A stretch of DNA of 23,584 bases from SIG565 sp045650565 (GTDB lineage: Bacteria > Bacillota > Clostridia > Oscillospirales > Acutalibacteraceae). The stretch covers positions 1-23,584 of the forward strand of contig JAZRRG010000071.1 in the NCBI GenBank assembly GCA_045650565.1, read 5' to 3'. Below the pieces are notes generated by a model that saw nothing but the letters and a program-made list of their open reading frames with translations, ran no database searches and was not told the origin of the DNA. A program made the translations under genes and the position numbers. Of this stretch, positions 8,722 through 15,749 are shown one piece after another. Positions within the stretch are counted from its first letter, which is position 1. Every line of letters begins with the position of its first letter.

Positions 8722-9081
8722 TTACTTTTCTAATGCTTTTTTTGCGTTCTTTGCAAGGGTAGCAAAGCCAGCAGCATCGTTTACTGCCAGGTCAGCAAGC
8801 ATTTTACGGTTGATTTGAACACCGGATTTTTTAAGACCGTTCATAAATGTTGAATAGTTCATACCATTTATTTTAGCGGCTGCTGAAATACGGGTAATCC
8901 AAAGGCGACGGAAATCACGCTTTTTAAGTCTACGACCGATATAAGCGTAATTACCTGATTTCATAACTGCTTCTTTAGCTGTTTTGAAGAGCTTTGATTT
9001 AGCACCAAAATAGCCCTTAGCAAGTTTTAAAGTTTTGTTTCTTCTTTTGCGTGTAGACAACGCACCTTTAACTCGTGCCAT
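8722..9081 (-). CDS. rplT: 50S ribosomal protein L20
   Basis: 119 residues, the usual length. The basic N-terminal extension MARVKGALSTRKRRNK and the block SYAYIGRR/KKRDFRRLWI (here NYAYIGRRLKKRDFRRLWI) are diagnostic. L20 is an early assembly protein of the large subunit. In Bacillus subtilis it also binds the infC leader and represses its own operon by premature termination; the leader upstream here has the parts for such control. The ATG follows AAGGAGG at good spacing, 20 bases after the rpmI stop. Confidence 0.98.
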   Translation of the reverse strand: MARVKGALSTRKRRNKTLKLAKGYFGAKSKLFKTAKEAVMKSGNYAYIGRRLKKRDFRRLWITRISAAAKINGMNYSTFMNGLKKSGVQINRKMLADLAVNDAAGFATLAKNAKKALEK

Positions 9082-9101
9082 TATTGTTCCTCCTTAATGA
9101 C

Positions 9102-9299
9102 TTAATTATAAGGCATCATTTTCTTTACCTTTGCAACATTTGTTACATCGGCAACGACTACCTTACGCAAGTTTCTCTTACGCTTTGTTGTTTTCTTGTT
9201 TAAAATGTGTGATTTGTATGCGTGGCCACGTTTTACCAAGCCGGTTTTTGTAAACTTAAAACGCTTTTTTGCACCACTGTGTGTCTTAATTTTAGGCAT
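9102..9299 (-). CDS. rpmI: 50S ribosomal protein L35
   Basis: 65 residues, highly basic, with the family start MPKIKTHSGAKKRFK and the KRGHAYKSHIL segment. Standard middle gene of the infC-rpmI-rplT operon. The ribosome site is AAGGAGGG a few bases before the ATG at 9297-9299, and the gene lies 25 bases after the infC stop. Confidence 0.98.
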   Translation of the reverse strand: MPKIKTHSGAKKRFKFTKTGLVKRGHAYKSHILNKKTTKRKRNLRKVVVADVTNVAKVKKMMPYN

Positions 9300-9324
9300 T
9301 TTAAAACCCTCCTTAAATATTAAC

Positions 9325-9843
9325 TTACTTTGACGATTTAGGCGCTAAGAACATAAGCATATTACGTCCTTCCATTTTAGCAGCTTTCTCGACACTTGCA
9401 TATTCCGAGCAGAACTCGGCAAAGCGGTTCATAATTTCCAAGCCAATTTCGGGATGACCAAACTCACGGCCACGGAAACGGATAGAAACCTTTACCTTAT
9501 CGCCTGATTTTAAAAACTTAATGGCGTTTTTGCCCTTTGTTTCAAAATCGTGTGTGTCAATACTGAGCCCGAGGCGAACCTCTTTAACTTCCACTACTTT
9601 TTGGTTTTTTCTTGCCTCTTTTTCACGCTTTGCCTGTTCGAAACGGTATTTACCAAAATCCATTATCTTACAAACGGGTGGCGTGGCATTTGGGGCAATG
9701 TTTACCAAATCCAGGTCCTTTGCGACTGCGGCTGCAAGTGCATCCTTAAGTGGCAAAATACCCAACTGTGAACCATCGGTATCGATTACTCGTACCTCTT
9801 TTGCTCTTATTGATTCATTAATCAATACTTCTTTACTGCTGAT
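9325..9843 (-). CDS. infC: Translation initiation factor IF-3, probable AUC start
   Basis: 172 residues if begun at ATC 9841-9843. IF3 binds the 30S subunit, prevents early 50S joining and proofreads the start codon. The two halves are visible: N-terminal domain (LINESIRAKEVRVID, PPVCKIMDFGKYRFEQAKREKEARK), then the C-terminal domain (EVKEVRLGLSIDTHDFETK through GREFGHPEIG). The first ordinary start codon in frame is TTG at 9823-9825, but it lies 27 bases from the only ribosome site. An ATC six codons earlier lies 9 bases from that GGAGG and adds ISSKEV, matching the usual IF3 N terminus. Non-AUG starts of the AUU/AUC/AUA type are known in infC genes and let IF3 limit its own synthesis. Confidence 0.96.
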   Translation of the reverse strand: MSSKEVLINESIRAKEVRVIDTDGSQLGILPLKDALAAAVAKDLDLVNIAPNATPPVCKIMDFGKYRFEQAKREKEARKNQKVVEVKEVRLGLSIDTHDFETKGKNAIKFLKSGDKVKVSIRFRGREFGHPEIGLEIMNRFAEFCSEYASVEKAAKMEGRNMLMFLAPKSSK

Positions 9844-9857
9844 ATTAAAGCACCTCC
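9841..9857 (-). promoter_or_regulatory. infC ribosome binding site and AUC start codon
   Basis: On the minus strand GGAGG (9853-9857) is followed by nine bases (TGCTTTAAT) and then ATC (9841-9843). No ATG, GTG or TTG lies at a workable distance; the nearest TTG is 27 bases away. The site therefore decides the start as AUC, the discriminated codon class that IF3 itself destabilises. Confidence 0.8.
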
Positions 9858-10006
9858 GACAAGTATAATAACATCAAAAAAGCACGAACGACATAATGTC
9901 ATCCGTGCATAATTCACCCAATAAACCTACGGTTCAAAAGAAAATTATTAACCCTTAAAGACGGAACTTTTGGGGTGAGAACGACATTAATGTTCTTCTT
10001 TTCTGC
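9844..10006 (-). promoter_or_regulatory. infC operon leader with mutually exclusive terminator/antiterminator pairing (L20-leader type)
   Basis: The transcribed leader (about 160 bases) contains a 9-base element, ATGTCGTTC, twice: at 9979-9987 near its 5' end and again in the 3' arm of the terminator hairpin (9888-9896 region). The upstream copy can pair with GGATGACAT (9896-9904), the 5' arm of the terminator, over all nine bases allowing G-U pairs. The adjoining TCACCC (9973-9978) can pair with GGGTGA (9914-9919). Forming this 15-pair helix would prevent the terminator. In Bacillus subtilis ribosomal protein L20 acts on such a leader to promote termination; the same effector here is inferred from family knowledge, not shown by the sequence. 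Confidence 0.7.
9876..9908 (-). terminator. Intrinsic attenuator in the infC leader
   Basis: A hairpin at 9882-9908 (12 bp including two G-U pairs, 3-base loop) is followed on the minus strand by six T's (9876-9881). It lies 32 bases before the AUC start and well after the promoter, so it can only control read-through into infC and the genes behind it. Confidence 0.82.
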
Positions 10007-10012
10007 CATATC

Positions 10013-10041
10013 ATTCTATCACCCGAAGTATGTTTTGTCAA
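10013..10041 (-). promoter_or_regulatory. Sigma-A promoter of the infC operon
   Basis: TTGACA at 10036-10041 (perfect -35), a 17-base spacer and TAGAAT at 10013-10018 (5 of 6 matches to -10). Transcription should start near 10005. It lies directly behind the mreB stop, with no terminator in between that I can see, so some read-through from mreB is possible. Confidence 0.85.
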
Positions 10042-10058
10042 TAGTTTTTTTAATCAAA

Positions 10059-11087
10059 CTAATTTTCTATCGATAGCTCCTTTATTGAGCGATAGCGGAA
10101 GTCAACATTCCCGAGCAACTCGGGGTGTTTAAGCGCCGCTGCCATACCACGTACCACCGAGTGTGTCGGGTCGTCGGCTGTGTGCACACGTGTCCCTAAA
10201 TATTCCTCGAGCAACTGCGGCATTCCGTTTATAAGTGATGTGCCGCCCGTTAAATACATGCCATCATTCATTATATCGGCTACTAAATCGGGGTCGGTCT
10301 TTTCGAGCACCCGCCGTATAGAATTGCAAATCGAAAGCGCTGTATCGATTATAACCTCGTAAACCTCGCTTGAAGTAATCTCAAAGGACTGCGGAAGACC
10401 TGTAAGCAGGTTTCTTCCCTTTGCGACAATTGCAACTTCTATGGGCCGCTTTATCACCGTGCTTAACTGCCTTTTAATGTTTTCGGCGGTGAGGGGACCT
10501 ATCTCAATGTTATATTCTTTCCTTACATATTTTTCAATCAGTTCATCAAAGGTGTTACCCGCCGTTTGAGATGAATCACACTGCGCAATACCGCCCAGAG
10601 ACAACGTTGCAATATCGGTTGAGCCCGCACCCATATCAACAATTAAATTTCCCTTGGGCTTCGTAAAATCTATACCAAAGCCGATGGCTACCGCTATTGG
10701 ATTTTCAACTACGGTAACATTTCTTCCGCCACTCTCATTTACCACCTGCTCGATTGAATGGTGCTGAAGCTCAGTAACACCTGTAGGCAACGATGCCATT
10801 ATACGAGGGCGAATAATTCGATTGCCAAAGCAACCGTGCATATAATGAGTGAGCATTGCCTGTGTTAAATCATAATCAGCAATTATGCCATTCTTAATCG
10901 GATGTATGCATAACATACTATCAGGGGTTCTGCCCAAGGTTTGCAACGCTTCCTCGCCAAAATACAGCGGTTCCATTGTATCCTTGTCCACCGTTACAAC
11001 ACTCGGCAATTCAAGAACAATTTTAGAGTCCGAAAAAATAACTGTTTTGGATGAGCCCAAATCTATTCCTATATCGGTTGTTTTCAT
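10059..11087 (-). CDS. MreB-family actin-like rod-shape protein
   Basis: 342 residues, the length of MreB. MreB polymers lie under the membrane and direct cell-wall synthesis. Actin-fold nucleotide motifs are present: phosphate-1 loop DIGIDLGSSKTVIF at the N terminus, phosphate-2 loop IVDMGAGSTDIATLSLGG near residue 145, and the adenosine motif LTGGTSLINGMPQL near residue 280. It is more divergent than typical MreB or Mbl: the first loop has GSSKT where GTANT is usual, and the region usually reading VPSGVTEVE is LPTGVTELQ. mreC and mreD are not adjacent, so it may be a paralogue rather than the main MreB. The ATG follows GGTGAT and a promoter overlaps the 3' end of comF. Confidence 0.88.
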   Translation of the reverse strand: MKTTDIGIDLGSSKTVIFSDSKIVLELPSVVTVDKDTMEPLYFGEEALQTLGRTPDSMLCIHPIKNGIIADYDLTQAMLTHYMHGCFGNRIIRPRIMASLPTGVTELQHHSIEQVVNESGGRNVTVVENPIAVAIGFGIDFTKPKGNLIVDMGAGSTDIATLSLGGIAQCDSSQTAGNTFDELIEKYVRKEYNIEIGPLTAENIKRQLSTVIKRPIEVAIVAKGRNLLTGLPQSFEITSSEVYEVIIDTALSICNSIRRVLEKTDPDLVADIMNDGMYLTGGTSLINGMPQLLEEYLGTRVHTADDPTHSVVRGMAAALKHPELLGNVDFRYRSIKELSIEN

Positions 11088-11103
11088 TTATATCACCAAA
11101 CAC

Positions 11104-11132
11104 ATTATATTTTATATTTCACTTTTTTTCAA
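11104..11132 (-). promoter_or_regulatory. Probable promoter of the mreB-family gene
   Basis: TTGAAA at 11127-11132, a 17-base spacer and a perfect TATAAT at 11104-11109. The -35 box lies in the last codons of comF. Transcription would start about 10 bases before the ATG, leaving only room for the GGTGAT ribosome site, which is short but workable. Confidence 0.55.
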
Positions 11133-11817
11133 TACCCAGAACATTTACCAACGCTGTAGCACAATAAACCTCTTCAACACCTGAAAACAGCAATTCCTTT
11201 GTGCACTCATTCAGCGTAGCGCCCGTAGACTTGATATCATCAATTAGCAAGACCTTTTTGTAATTTACTTGCTCTATGTACCTAAACATACCATTTACAT
11301 TTTCATACCTTTGCGCACGGGTAAGGGTGTGTTGGGATTTACGAAAATTATTTTTATTTAAAAGGCGTTTGTATTCGACCCCTATTTTCTTGGCGAGAGC
11401 CCTTGCTATCACCTCGCTGTGATTATAGCCCCTGCTCAAATATTTTAATTTAGATATCGGCACTGCTGTGACAACATCGAATTTTTGGTCGGCATAATAC
11501 TCCTTAATTTTAGCGCAAATTCTATCCGCCAAAAACTCAGCCGAATCGAGCTGAGCATGTAATTTAAAGCGATAAATCATTTTCATAGAGTTTTCACCCT
11601 TATAAAAGGGCGCTACACAACCACTGAAGCGATACACATTTCGCTTACACTCGCAATGCTTTAATGTTGCGCCGCAAACCTTACATGACTTTTCAATTCG
11701 CTCTATATTTGCATCGCACTCCCCGCACAAATCCTTATGCCTTTTTATAATTTTACCGCACACTACACAGCGTTTTGGGAAAAAGAGCCATAATAAATAG
11801 TTTAAAAATCTTTTCAC
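11119..11817 (-). CDS. comF: ComF-family amidophosphoribosyltransferase-like protein
   Basis: 232 residues. The N terminus has cysteine pairs suited to zinc (C17/C20, C31/C34, C45/C48, C55/C57). The C-terminal phosphoribosyltransferase domain has the PRPP-binding motif LLIDDIKSTGAT, with the acidic pair at D193-D194. ComF proteins assist passage of transforming DNA across the membrane in competent bacteria; they are also common where competence has not been seen. The start is GTG, forming a GTGA overlap with the recD2 stop, so the two are co-translated. With dprA and recD2 it adds to the DNA-uptake/processing genes in this window. Confidence 0.92.
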   Translation of the reverse strand: MKRFLNYLLWLFFPKRCVVCGKIIKRHKDLCGECDANIERIEKSCKVCGATLKHCECKRNVYRFSGCVAPFYKGENSMKMIYRFKLHAQLDSAEFLADRICAKIKEYYADQKFDVVTAVPISKLKYLSRGYNHSEVIARALAKKIGVEYKRLLNKNNFRKSQHTLTRAQRYENVNGMFRYIEQVNYKKVLLIDDIKSTGATLNECTKELLFSGVEEVYCATALVNVLGIEKK

Positions 11818-14024
11818 TGCTTTGCCGCCTCTAAAAACCTTATTAGCCCTGTATATCGAAGTGTCTTGCGGTCGTTTGCAACCATTTGCCGAAGTATATC
11901 CTCACGCCCAACAAGAACCAGCATTCTTTTGGCTCTGGTAACGGCAGTATACAGTAAATTGCGATATCGCAAGAGCGTTGGCACATCAAACACAGGTATT
12001 ACAACACACTCGAACTCACTGCCCTGACTTTTATGTACGGTCACGGCATATGCCAATTCGAGCTGAGACAAATCCTCCGACATATATTCCGCAGTTTTAT
12101 CTTCAAAGCATACCCTTAATATACCGCTTTTCTTATCAACCTCTTTTACAATACCTATATCTCCGTTGAAAACACCCGTGCCGTTCTCTCCGTCGGTTTT
12201 TGTCCATAAGATATCATAATTGTTTTTTATTTGCATTACCTTATCGCCTTCACGTATGCAAACACCCATATAATTCATTTCCCGTTTGTTTTTGCTTGGC
12301 GGGTTAAGCAACGACTGCAAACAGTTATTTAGGTTTATGCTTCCACCATCCATTTTTCGTGACGGGCACAGCACCTGAATATCGGAAATCGGAGAAAAAC
12401 CGTAGGCATGGGGCAAGCGCTCGGTCACGAGCTCTAACACTGTATTAAGGTTATCGATCACACCGCTACGCTTTATCATAAAGAAATCGGAATCGCTCTC
12501 GTTGGCTAAATCTATATCCCTGCCGCCGATTATAGCGTGGGCGTTAAGAACTATTTTACTTTCCTGTGCTTGACGGAAAACAGTTTTAAGCTGTACCGAA
12601 TCAATAGCTCCGCAAGAGAGTAAATCATTTAAAATATTACCCGCACCAACACTTGGCAGCTGGTCAGAATCGCCCACCATAACAATACGGCAGCCCGACC
12701 TCAGAGCCCTTAAAAGACTCTCAAAAAGCAAGGTATCCACCATAGACATTTCATCGATTATAATTACATCGCAGTCAAGCGGATTGCGCTCATTTTTAGC
12801 AAAAATATGCTTGCCGTTTTCGGTCCACTCGCATTCGAGTAAGCGGTGTATTGTCTTTGCCTCATAGCCCGTGAGTTCTGTAATTCTTTGTGCTGCCCTG
12901 CCTGTAGGTGCTGCAAGGATAATATTTAATTTTCTATACTCAAAAATTTTAATTATTGCATTAAGCGTTGTGGTTTTTCCTGTCCCCGGACCACCTGTTA
13001 ATATTAGTATACCTTTATCCACCGCAGCATGAATTGCCTTGCGCTGTAATTCATCAAATTTTATTTTTTGTATGCTTTCGGCTCGGTCTATTTCAAGCTC
13101 ATCCGCCGGGATAATATATGGTATTTGTTTTTTTACGGTGCTTAAATAAGCGGCTATATATTTTTCCGCATTATAATAATCGGGCAGAAACACAAATGTT
13201 TTATCATCAAAGCGTTCGCAAAACAGCATCATAGTTTCGTACATTGCGCTAAGTGCTGCCTCTATATTTTGAGTGCCGACACCTAACAGCTCGGTAGCAA
13301 CGGCTATAAGCTTTTCCTCCGGCAAGCAGGTATGCCCGTTGCCCAAATTTCTTTTAAGTATGTATATTATACCCGCCTTAAGCCGTGCCGCACATTCATA
13401 ATCAATCCCCAATGATACTGCAATCTCCTCGGTGCGATTAAAGGAAAAATCAATTCCCTCCTCGCAAAGCACATAGGGGTTATCGTTTATAATTTTATCG
13501 GACTCACTGCCGAGTTTTTTAAAAATTTTAACGGCTTCATCAGGGGTTACGCCAAAAGGAGACAGTAGCAGCATTATGTCCTTTAAACCGAACTGCTTTT
13601 GATACTCCTCGTTTATTTTCATCGCCTTAGCATAAGAAATACCCCTAATCTCAGCCAAGCGTTCAGGTGTGCTTTCTATAACATCGAGCGTATCCTCGCC
13701 AAACCTTTCAACAATTAAACGTGCGGTTGCCGGACCTACGCCCCTTATACTGCCGCTTGAAAGATAGCGAAGGATTGAGGCACGGTCATTTTTTATAATA
13801 CGCTCAACTATATCGGCACGAAACTGCTCGCCATAGCTTTGATGGAATATGGTTTTTCCTGTGCAATCGACAGTATCACCCTCGCAAATAAAGGGCATAT
13901 TGCCTACCACCGTTACAGTTTCGCCGTCCACATTAAGTATAACAACGGTATAGCCGTTTTGCTCGTTTCTGTATGTAATTTTTTCAACTATTCCACTTAA
14001 ATGTTCCTTTATCTGCTGCGACAT
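11814..14024 (-). CDS. recD2: RecD2-type superfamily 1 DNA helicase
   Basis: 736 residues, normal for RecD2, a 5'-3' helicase that works without RecBC. An N-terminal OB-like domain (about 1-75) is followed by helix-hairpin-helix repeats (residues 90-170, with GSIRGVGPATA and IRGISYAKA). Walker A GGPGTGKT lies at 344-351 and Walker B IIIDEMSMVD at 421-430. Motif III GDSDQLPSVGAGN and the late motif YAVTVHKSQGSEF follow. It probably takes part in DNA repair or replication-fork processing. Its 5' end overlaps the preceding small gene by 41 bases, and its 3' end overlaps comF by 3 bases. Confidence 0.96.
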   Translation of the reverse strand: MSQQIKEHLSGIVEKITYRNEQNGYTVVILNVDGETVTVVGNMPFICEGDTVDCTGKTIFHQSYGEQFRADIVERIIKNDRASILRYLSSGSIRGVGPATARLIVERFGEDTLDVIESTPERLAEIRGISYAKAMKINEEYQKQFGLKDIMLLLSPFGVTPDEAVKIFKKLGSESDKIINDNPYVLCEEGIDFSFNRTEEIAVSLGIDYECAARLKAGIIYILKRNLGNGHTCLPEEKLIAVATELLGVGTQNIEAALSAMYETMMLFCERFDDKTFVFLPDYYNAEKYIAAYLSTVKKQIPYIIPADELEIDRAESIQKIKFDELQRKAIHAAVDKGILILTGGPGTGKTTTLNAIIKIFEYRKLNIILAAPTGRAAQRITELTGYEAKTIHRLLECEWTENGKHIFAKNERNPLDCDVIIIDEMSMVDTLLFESLLRALRSGCRIVMVGDSDQLPSVGAGNILNDLLSCGAIDSVQLKTVFRQAQESKIVLNAHAIIGGRDIDLANESDSDFFMIKRSGVIDNLNTVLELVTERLPHAYGFSPISDIQVLCPSRKMDGGSINLNNCLQSLLNPPSKNKREMNYMGVCIREGDKVMQIKNNYDILWTKTDGENGTGVFNGDIGIVKEVDKKSGILRVCFEDKTAEYMSEDLSQLELAYAVTVHKSQGSEFECVVIPVFDVPTLLRYRNLLYTAVTRAKRMLVLVGREDILRQMVANDRKTLRYTGLIRFLEAAKQ

Positions 14025-14358
14025 TGTTTTCTCCCAAAATATTTTCTAGTGCTTCTATGCTATCCAAAAAAACTATATCGTGTCCTAAAAAACGGTTTTT
14101 GCAAATTATTTTTTTCGATTCGCTTAAATTAACCGTTACTGCAACGAGTGTATCGGCATAATGTGTGCCGTGCCAACGGAGCTCCTCAATGGCTGCAAGT
14201 ACTTGATTTTCTGCTTCATCCTCGGTGAGTACCGTTAAAAGAATGCTTTGTGGCTTTGCCTTAGGTCTTAGTATCATATAGCAAACCCAGTGCACCAATT
14301 CGCTCAAGCCCACAATGCTCAAAAGCGCCGTAATTGTTAATAAAAATGCCTCAAACAT
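13984..14358 (-). CDS. Unrecognised small membrane-anchored protein upstream of recD2
   Basis: 124 residues; I do not recognise the family. Residues 3-33 are one long hydrophobic stretch (FEAFLLTITALLSIVGL and on), followed by a basic RPKAKP turn, so the rest probably faces the cytoplasm. The soluble part alternates predicted strands and helices (SILLTVLTEDEAENQVLAAIEEL, then DTLVAVTVNLSESKKIICKN, then HDIVFLDSIEALENIL), suggesting a small alpha/beta fold. The ATG at 14356-14358 has GAGGTGA just upstream; an earlier in-frame start is less likely. It overlaps recD2 by 41 bases, so the two are probably co-expressed. Coding status is supported by the ribosome site, the operon position and the even composition. 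Confidence 0.75.
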   Translation of the reverse strand: MFEAFLLTITALLSIVGLSELVHWVCYMILRPKAKPQSILLTVLTEDEAENQVLAAIEELRWHGTHYADTLVAVTVNLSESKKIICKNRFLGHDIVFLDSIEALENILGENNVAADKGTFKWNS

Positions 14359-14374
14359 AAAATCACCTCGTACC

Positions 14375-14403
14375 ATTATATGCTACCGATGATTTTATGT
14401 AAC
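14375..14403 (-). promoter_or_regulatory. Possible promoter of the small gene-recD2-comF unit
   Basis: A perfect TATAAT (14375-14380) with a weak -35, GTTACA (14398-14403, 4 of 6), at 17-base spacing. The -35 overlaps the tail of the preceding terminator. The implied leader is only about 10 bases. Confidence 0.42.
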
Positions 14404-14443
14404 TGAAAAGGGCTTCGTATGATTTATGCATAACGAAACCCTT
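14401..14443 (-). terminator. Intrinsic terminator of the cdaA-cdaR operon
   Basis: An 11-bp stem (14408-14418 with 14433-14443) fully paired on the minus strand through one G-U, with a 14-base loop, then TTTTCAGTT. It lies 17 bases after the cdaR stop. On the plus strand the same position is a C/A mismatch, which fits minus-strand use. Confidence 0.65.
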
Positions 14444-14460
14444 CGCACTTAAATTAGGTA

Positions 14461-15732
14461 CTATTTCATTTTTACAGATGCCTCATAGGTGCCAACCTGC
14501 CACAATGTTTTACCTGAGCTTGAGACTATTGTAACAGGCACTATATATTCACCCGCTGTTTTTCCCGAAACATCTATCTGCGCACAAAGGTCAGATGCAC
14601 TAAGTTTGTTTATTACTGATGCAGGAGCGCAAATTTTAATATTTTTAATGGCACTTGTAAGTGTGACCGATAAATTGTTTTGGTTATTTTTTGTTGCAAC
14701 ATTTGTTACCGTAAATGACTTCTCTGCAAATCCCGATAAATTAAAATTCACTGTAACCGATGTTGTATTATCAACACTCTCAATACCGCCGCTAAATTCA
14801 AGCGGCATAACAATACTTTTATTGTTCAGCGATATATTGGTTACATCTATCGCAGGTAATTCAATTTTATTGATTGCATCTATGGTTTCGGGCTCACCCA
14901 TTATTTCAATGTGAGAATCCGACAAAGTCCACTTCACGCTATTTGTAAAGCCCGACGGTGCTCCCGAAAAGGTTGGATTTACAGGTACGGTTTTCTTTTT
15001 GTATATAACCTTTGAAACCGCAACTGTTGTATGACTTAATGTATAATTCTTTTTATCAAGCTCATTACCATTTTTATCAAGCAATAATATTTGAGCATCA
15101 TAATTTGTGGTTTTTCTTATTTCTTCCTGTCCCGAAACAAAGGCAATTACCGATGCTATTTTATCGGTTTCGGTTTTAGGACCTGAAATTTTAACAGTAT
15201 CCTCACCCGGATTATTAAATCTAAGTCCCCTATCAATAAGTCCCGAATCAACAAGACCTGCCGCAAGTTTAATTCCATCTGCCTTAATTATGGTGTTATA
15301 GGAAGCTTCGGTTACATAATCAAACTTTGTATTGATTTCCGAGGGGGTTACGCTTAAAATCGAGTAATCACTGTTTAATGCCTTCTTACTGGCATTAAGA
15401 GTTACCGAATATTCTCCCGGAACGGTTATGGAATTAAGCGCCGGTATTACCTCAATATCATCAGCCGTTAAATTGCTGACAATATATGCCGAGCCCTTCA
15501 CCCTGACCGTTACATTGCGCTCAAGCGCACCGCTTATCTCCTTAAGACCTGTATCTCCCGCTACCGTGCCCTCGGTATTGATATTTATAGGCAAGGATAT
15601 TGTTTTTTCGATGGTTGGGGTTTGGCTAATAACAACCGATAACCAAACTATAAAGGCCACAAAAATAGAAAATATTGCAACTATCTTTTTATTACCTGTA
15701 AGATATTTTAATGTTAACTTACCTTTTTTCAT
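14461..15732 (-). CDS. cdaR: CdaR, YbbR-domain regulator of the c-di-AMP synthase
   Basis: 423 residues. One N-terminal membrane segment (about residues 17-37, KKIVAIFSIFVAFIVWLSVVIS) is followed by a long extracellular beta-rich region that I read as three or four YbbR repeats. Recurring phrases such as SGAL..VTVRVKGS, ISGPKTETDKIASV and IEIMGEPETIDAINKIE are typical of these repeats. CdaR binds CdaA in the membrane and tunes its activity. It begins 17 bases after the cdaA stop. An upstream in-frame TTG exists, but GGAG sits 6 bases before the ATG at 15730-15732. glmM, which commonly follows in Firmicutes, is not downstream here; a terminator follows instead. Confidence 0.93.
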   Translation of the reverse strand: MKKGKLTLKYLTGNKKIVAIFSIFVAFIVWLSVVISQTPTIEKTISLPININTEGTVAGDTGLKEISGALERNVTVRVKGSAYIVSNLTADDIEVIPALNSITVPGEYSVTLNASKKALNSDYSILSVTPSEINTKFDYVTEASYNTIIKADGIKLAAGLVDSGLIDRGLRFNNPGEDTVKISGPKTETDKIASVIAFVSGQEEIRKTTNYDAQILLLDKNGNELDKKNYTLSHTTVAVSKVIYKKKTVPVNPTFSGAPSGFTNSVKWTLSDSHIEIMGEPETIDAINKIELPAIDVTNISLNNKSIVMPLEFSGGIESVDNTTSVTVNFNLSGFAEKSFTVTNVATKNNQNNLSVTLTSAIKNIKICAPASVINKLSASDLCAQIDVSGKTAGEYIVPVTIVSSSGKTLWQVGTYEASVKMK

Positions 15733-15749
15733 AATATACTCCAAGCAAA

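Noticed and set aside
9906..10009. Short open frames in the infC leader (ATG 10007-10009 region, one of about 31 codons beginning MAEKKN, another of 19 codons)
   Set aside because: The ATGs lie at the predicted start of transcription with no ribosome site, and the region is better explained as structured leader RNA. A leaderless peptide cannot be excluded but has no support.
10042..10065. TAGTTT/AAACTA inverted repeat after mreB as a terminator
   Set aside because: Only 6 A/T pairs and no U-tract before the infC promoter; too weak to call.
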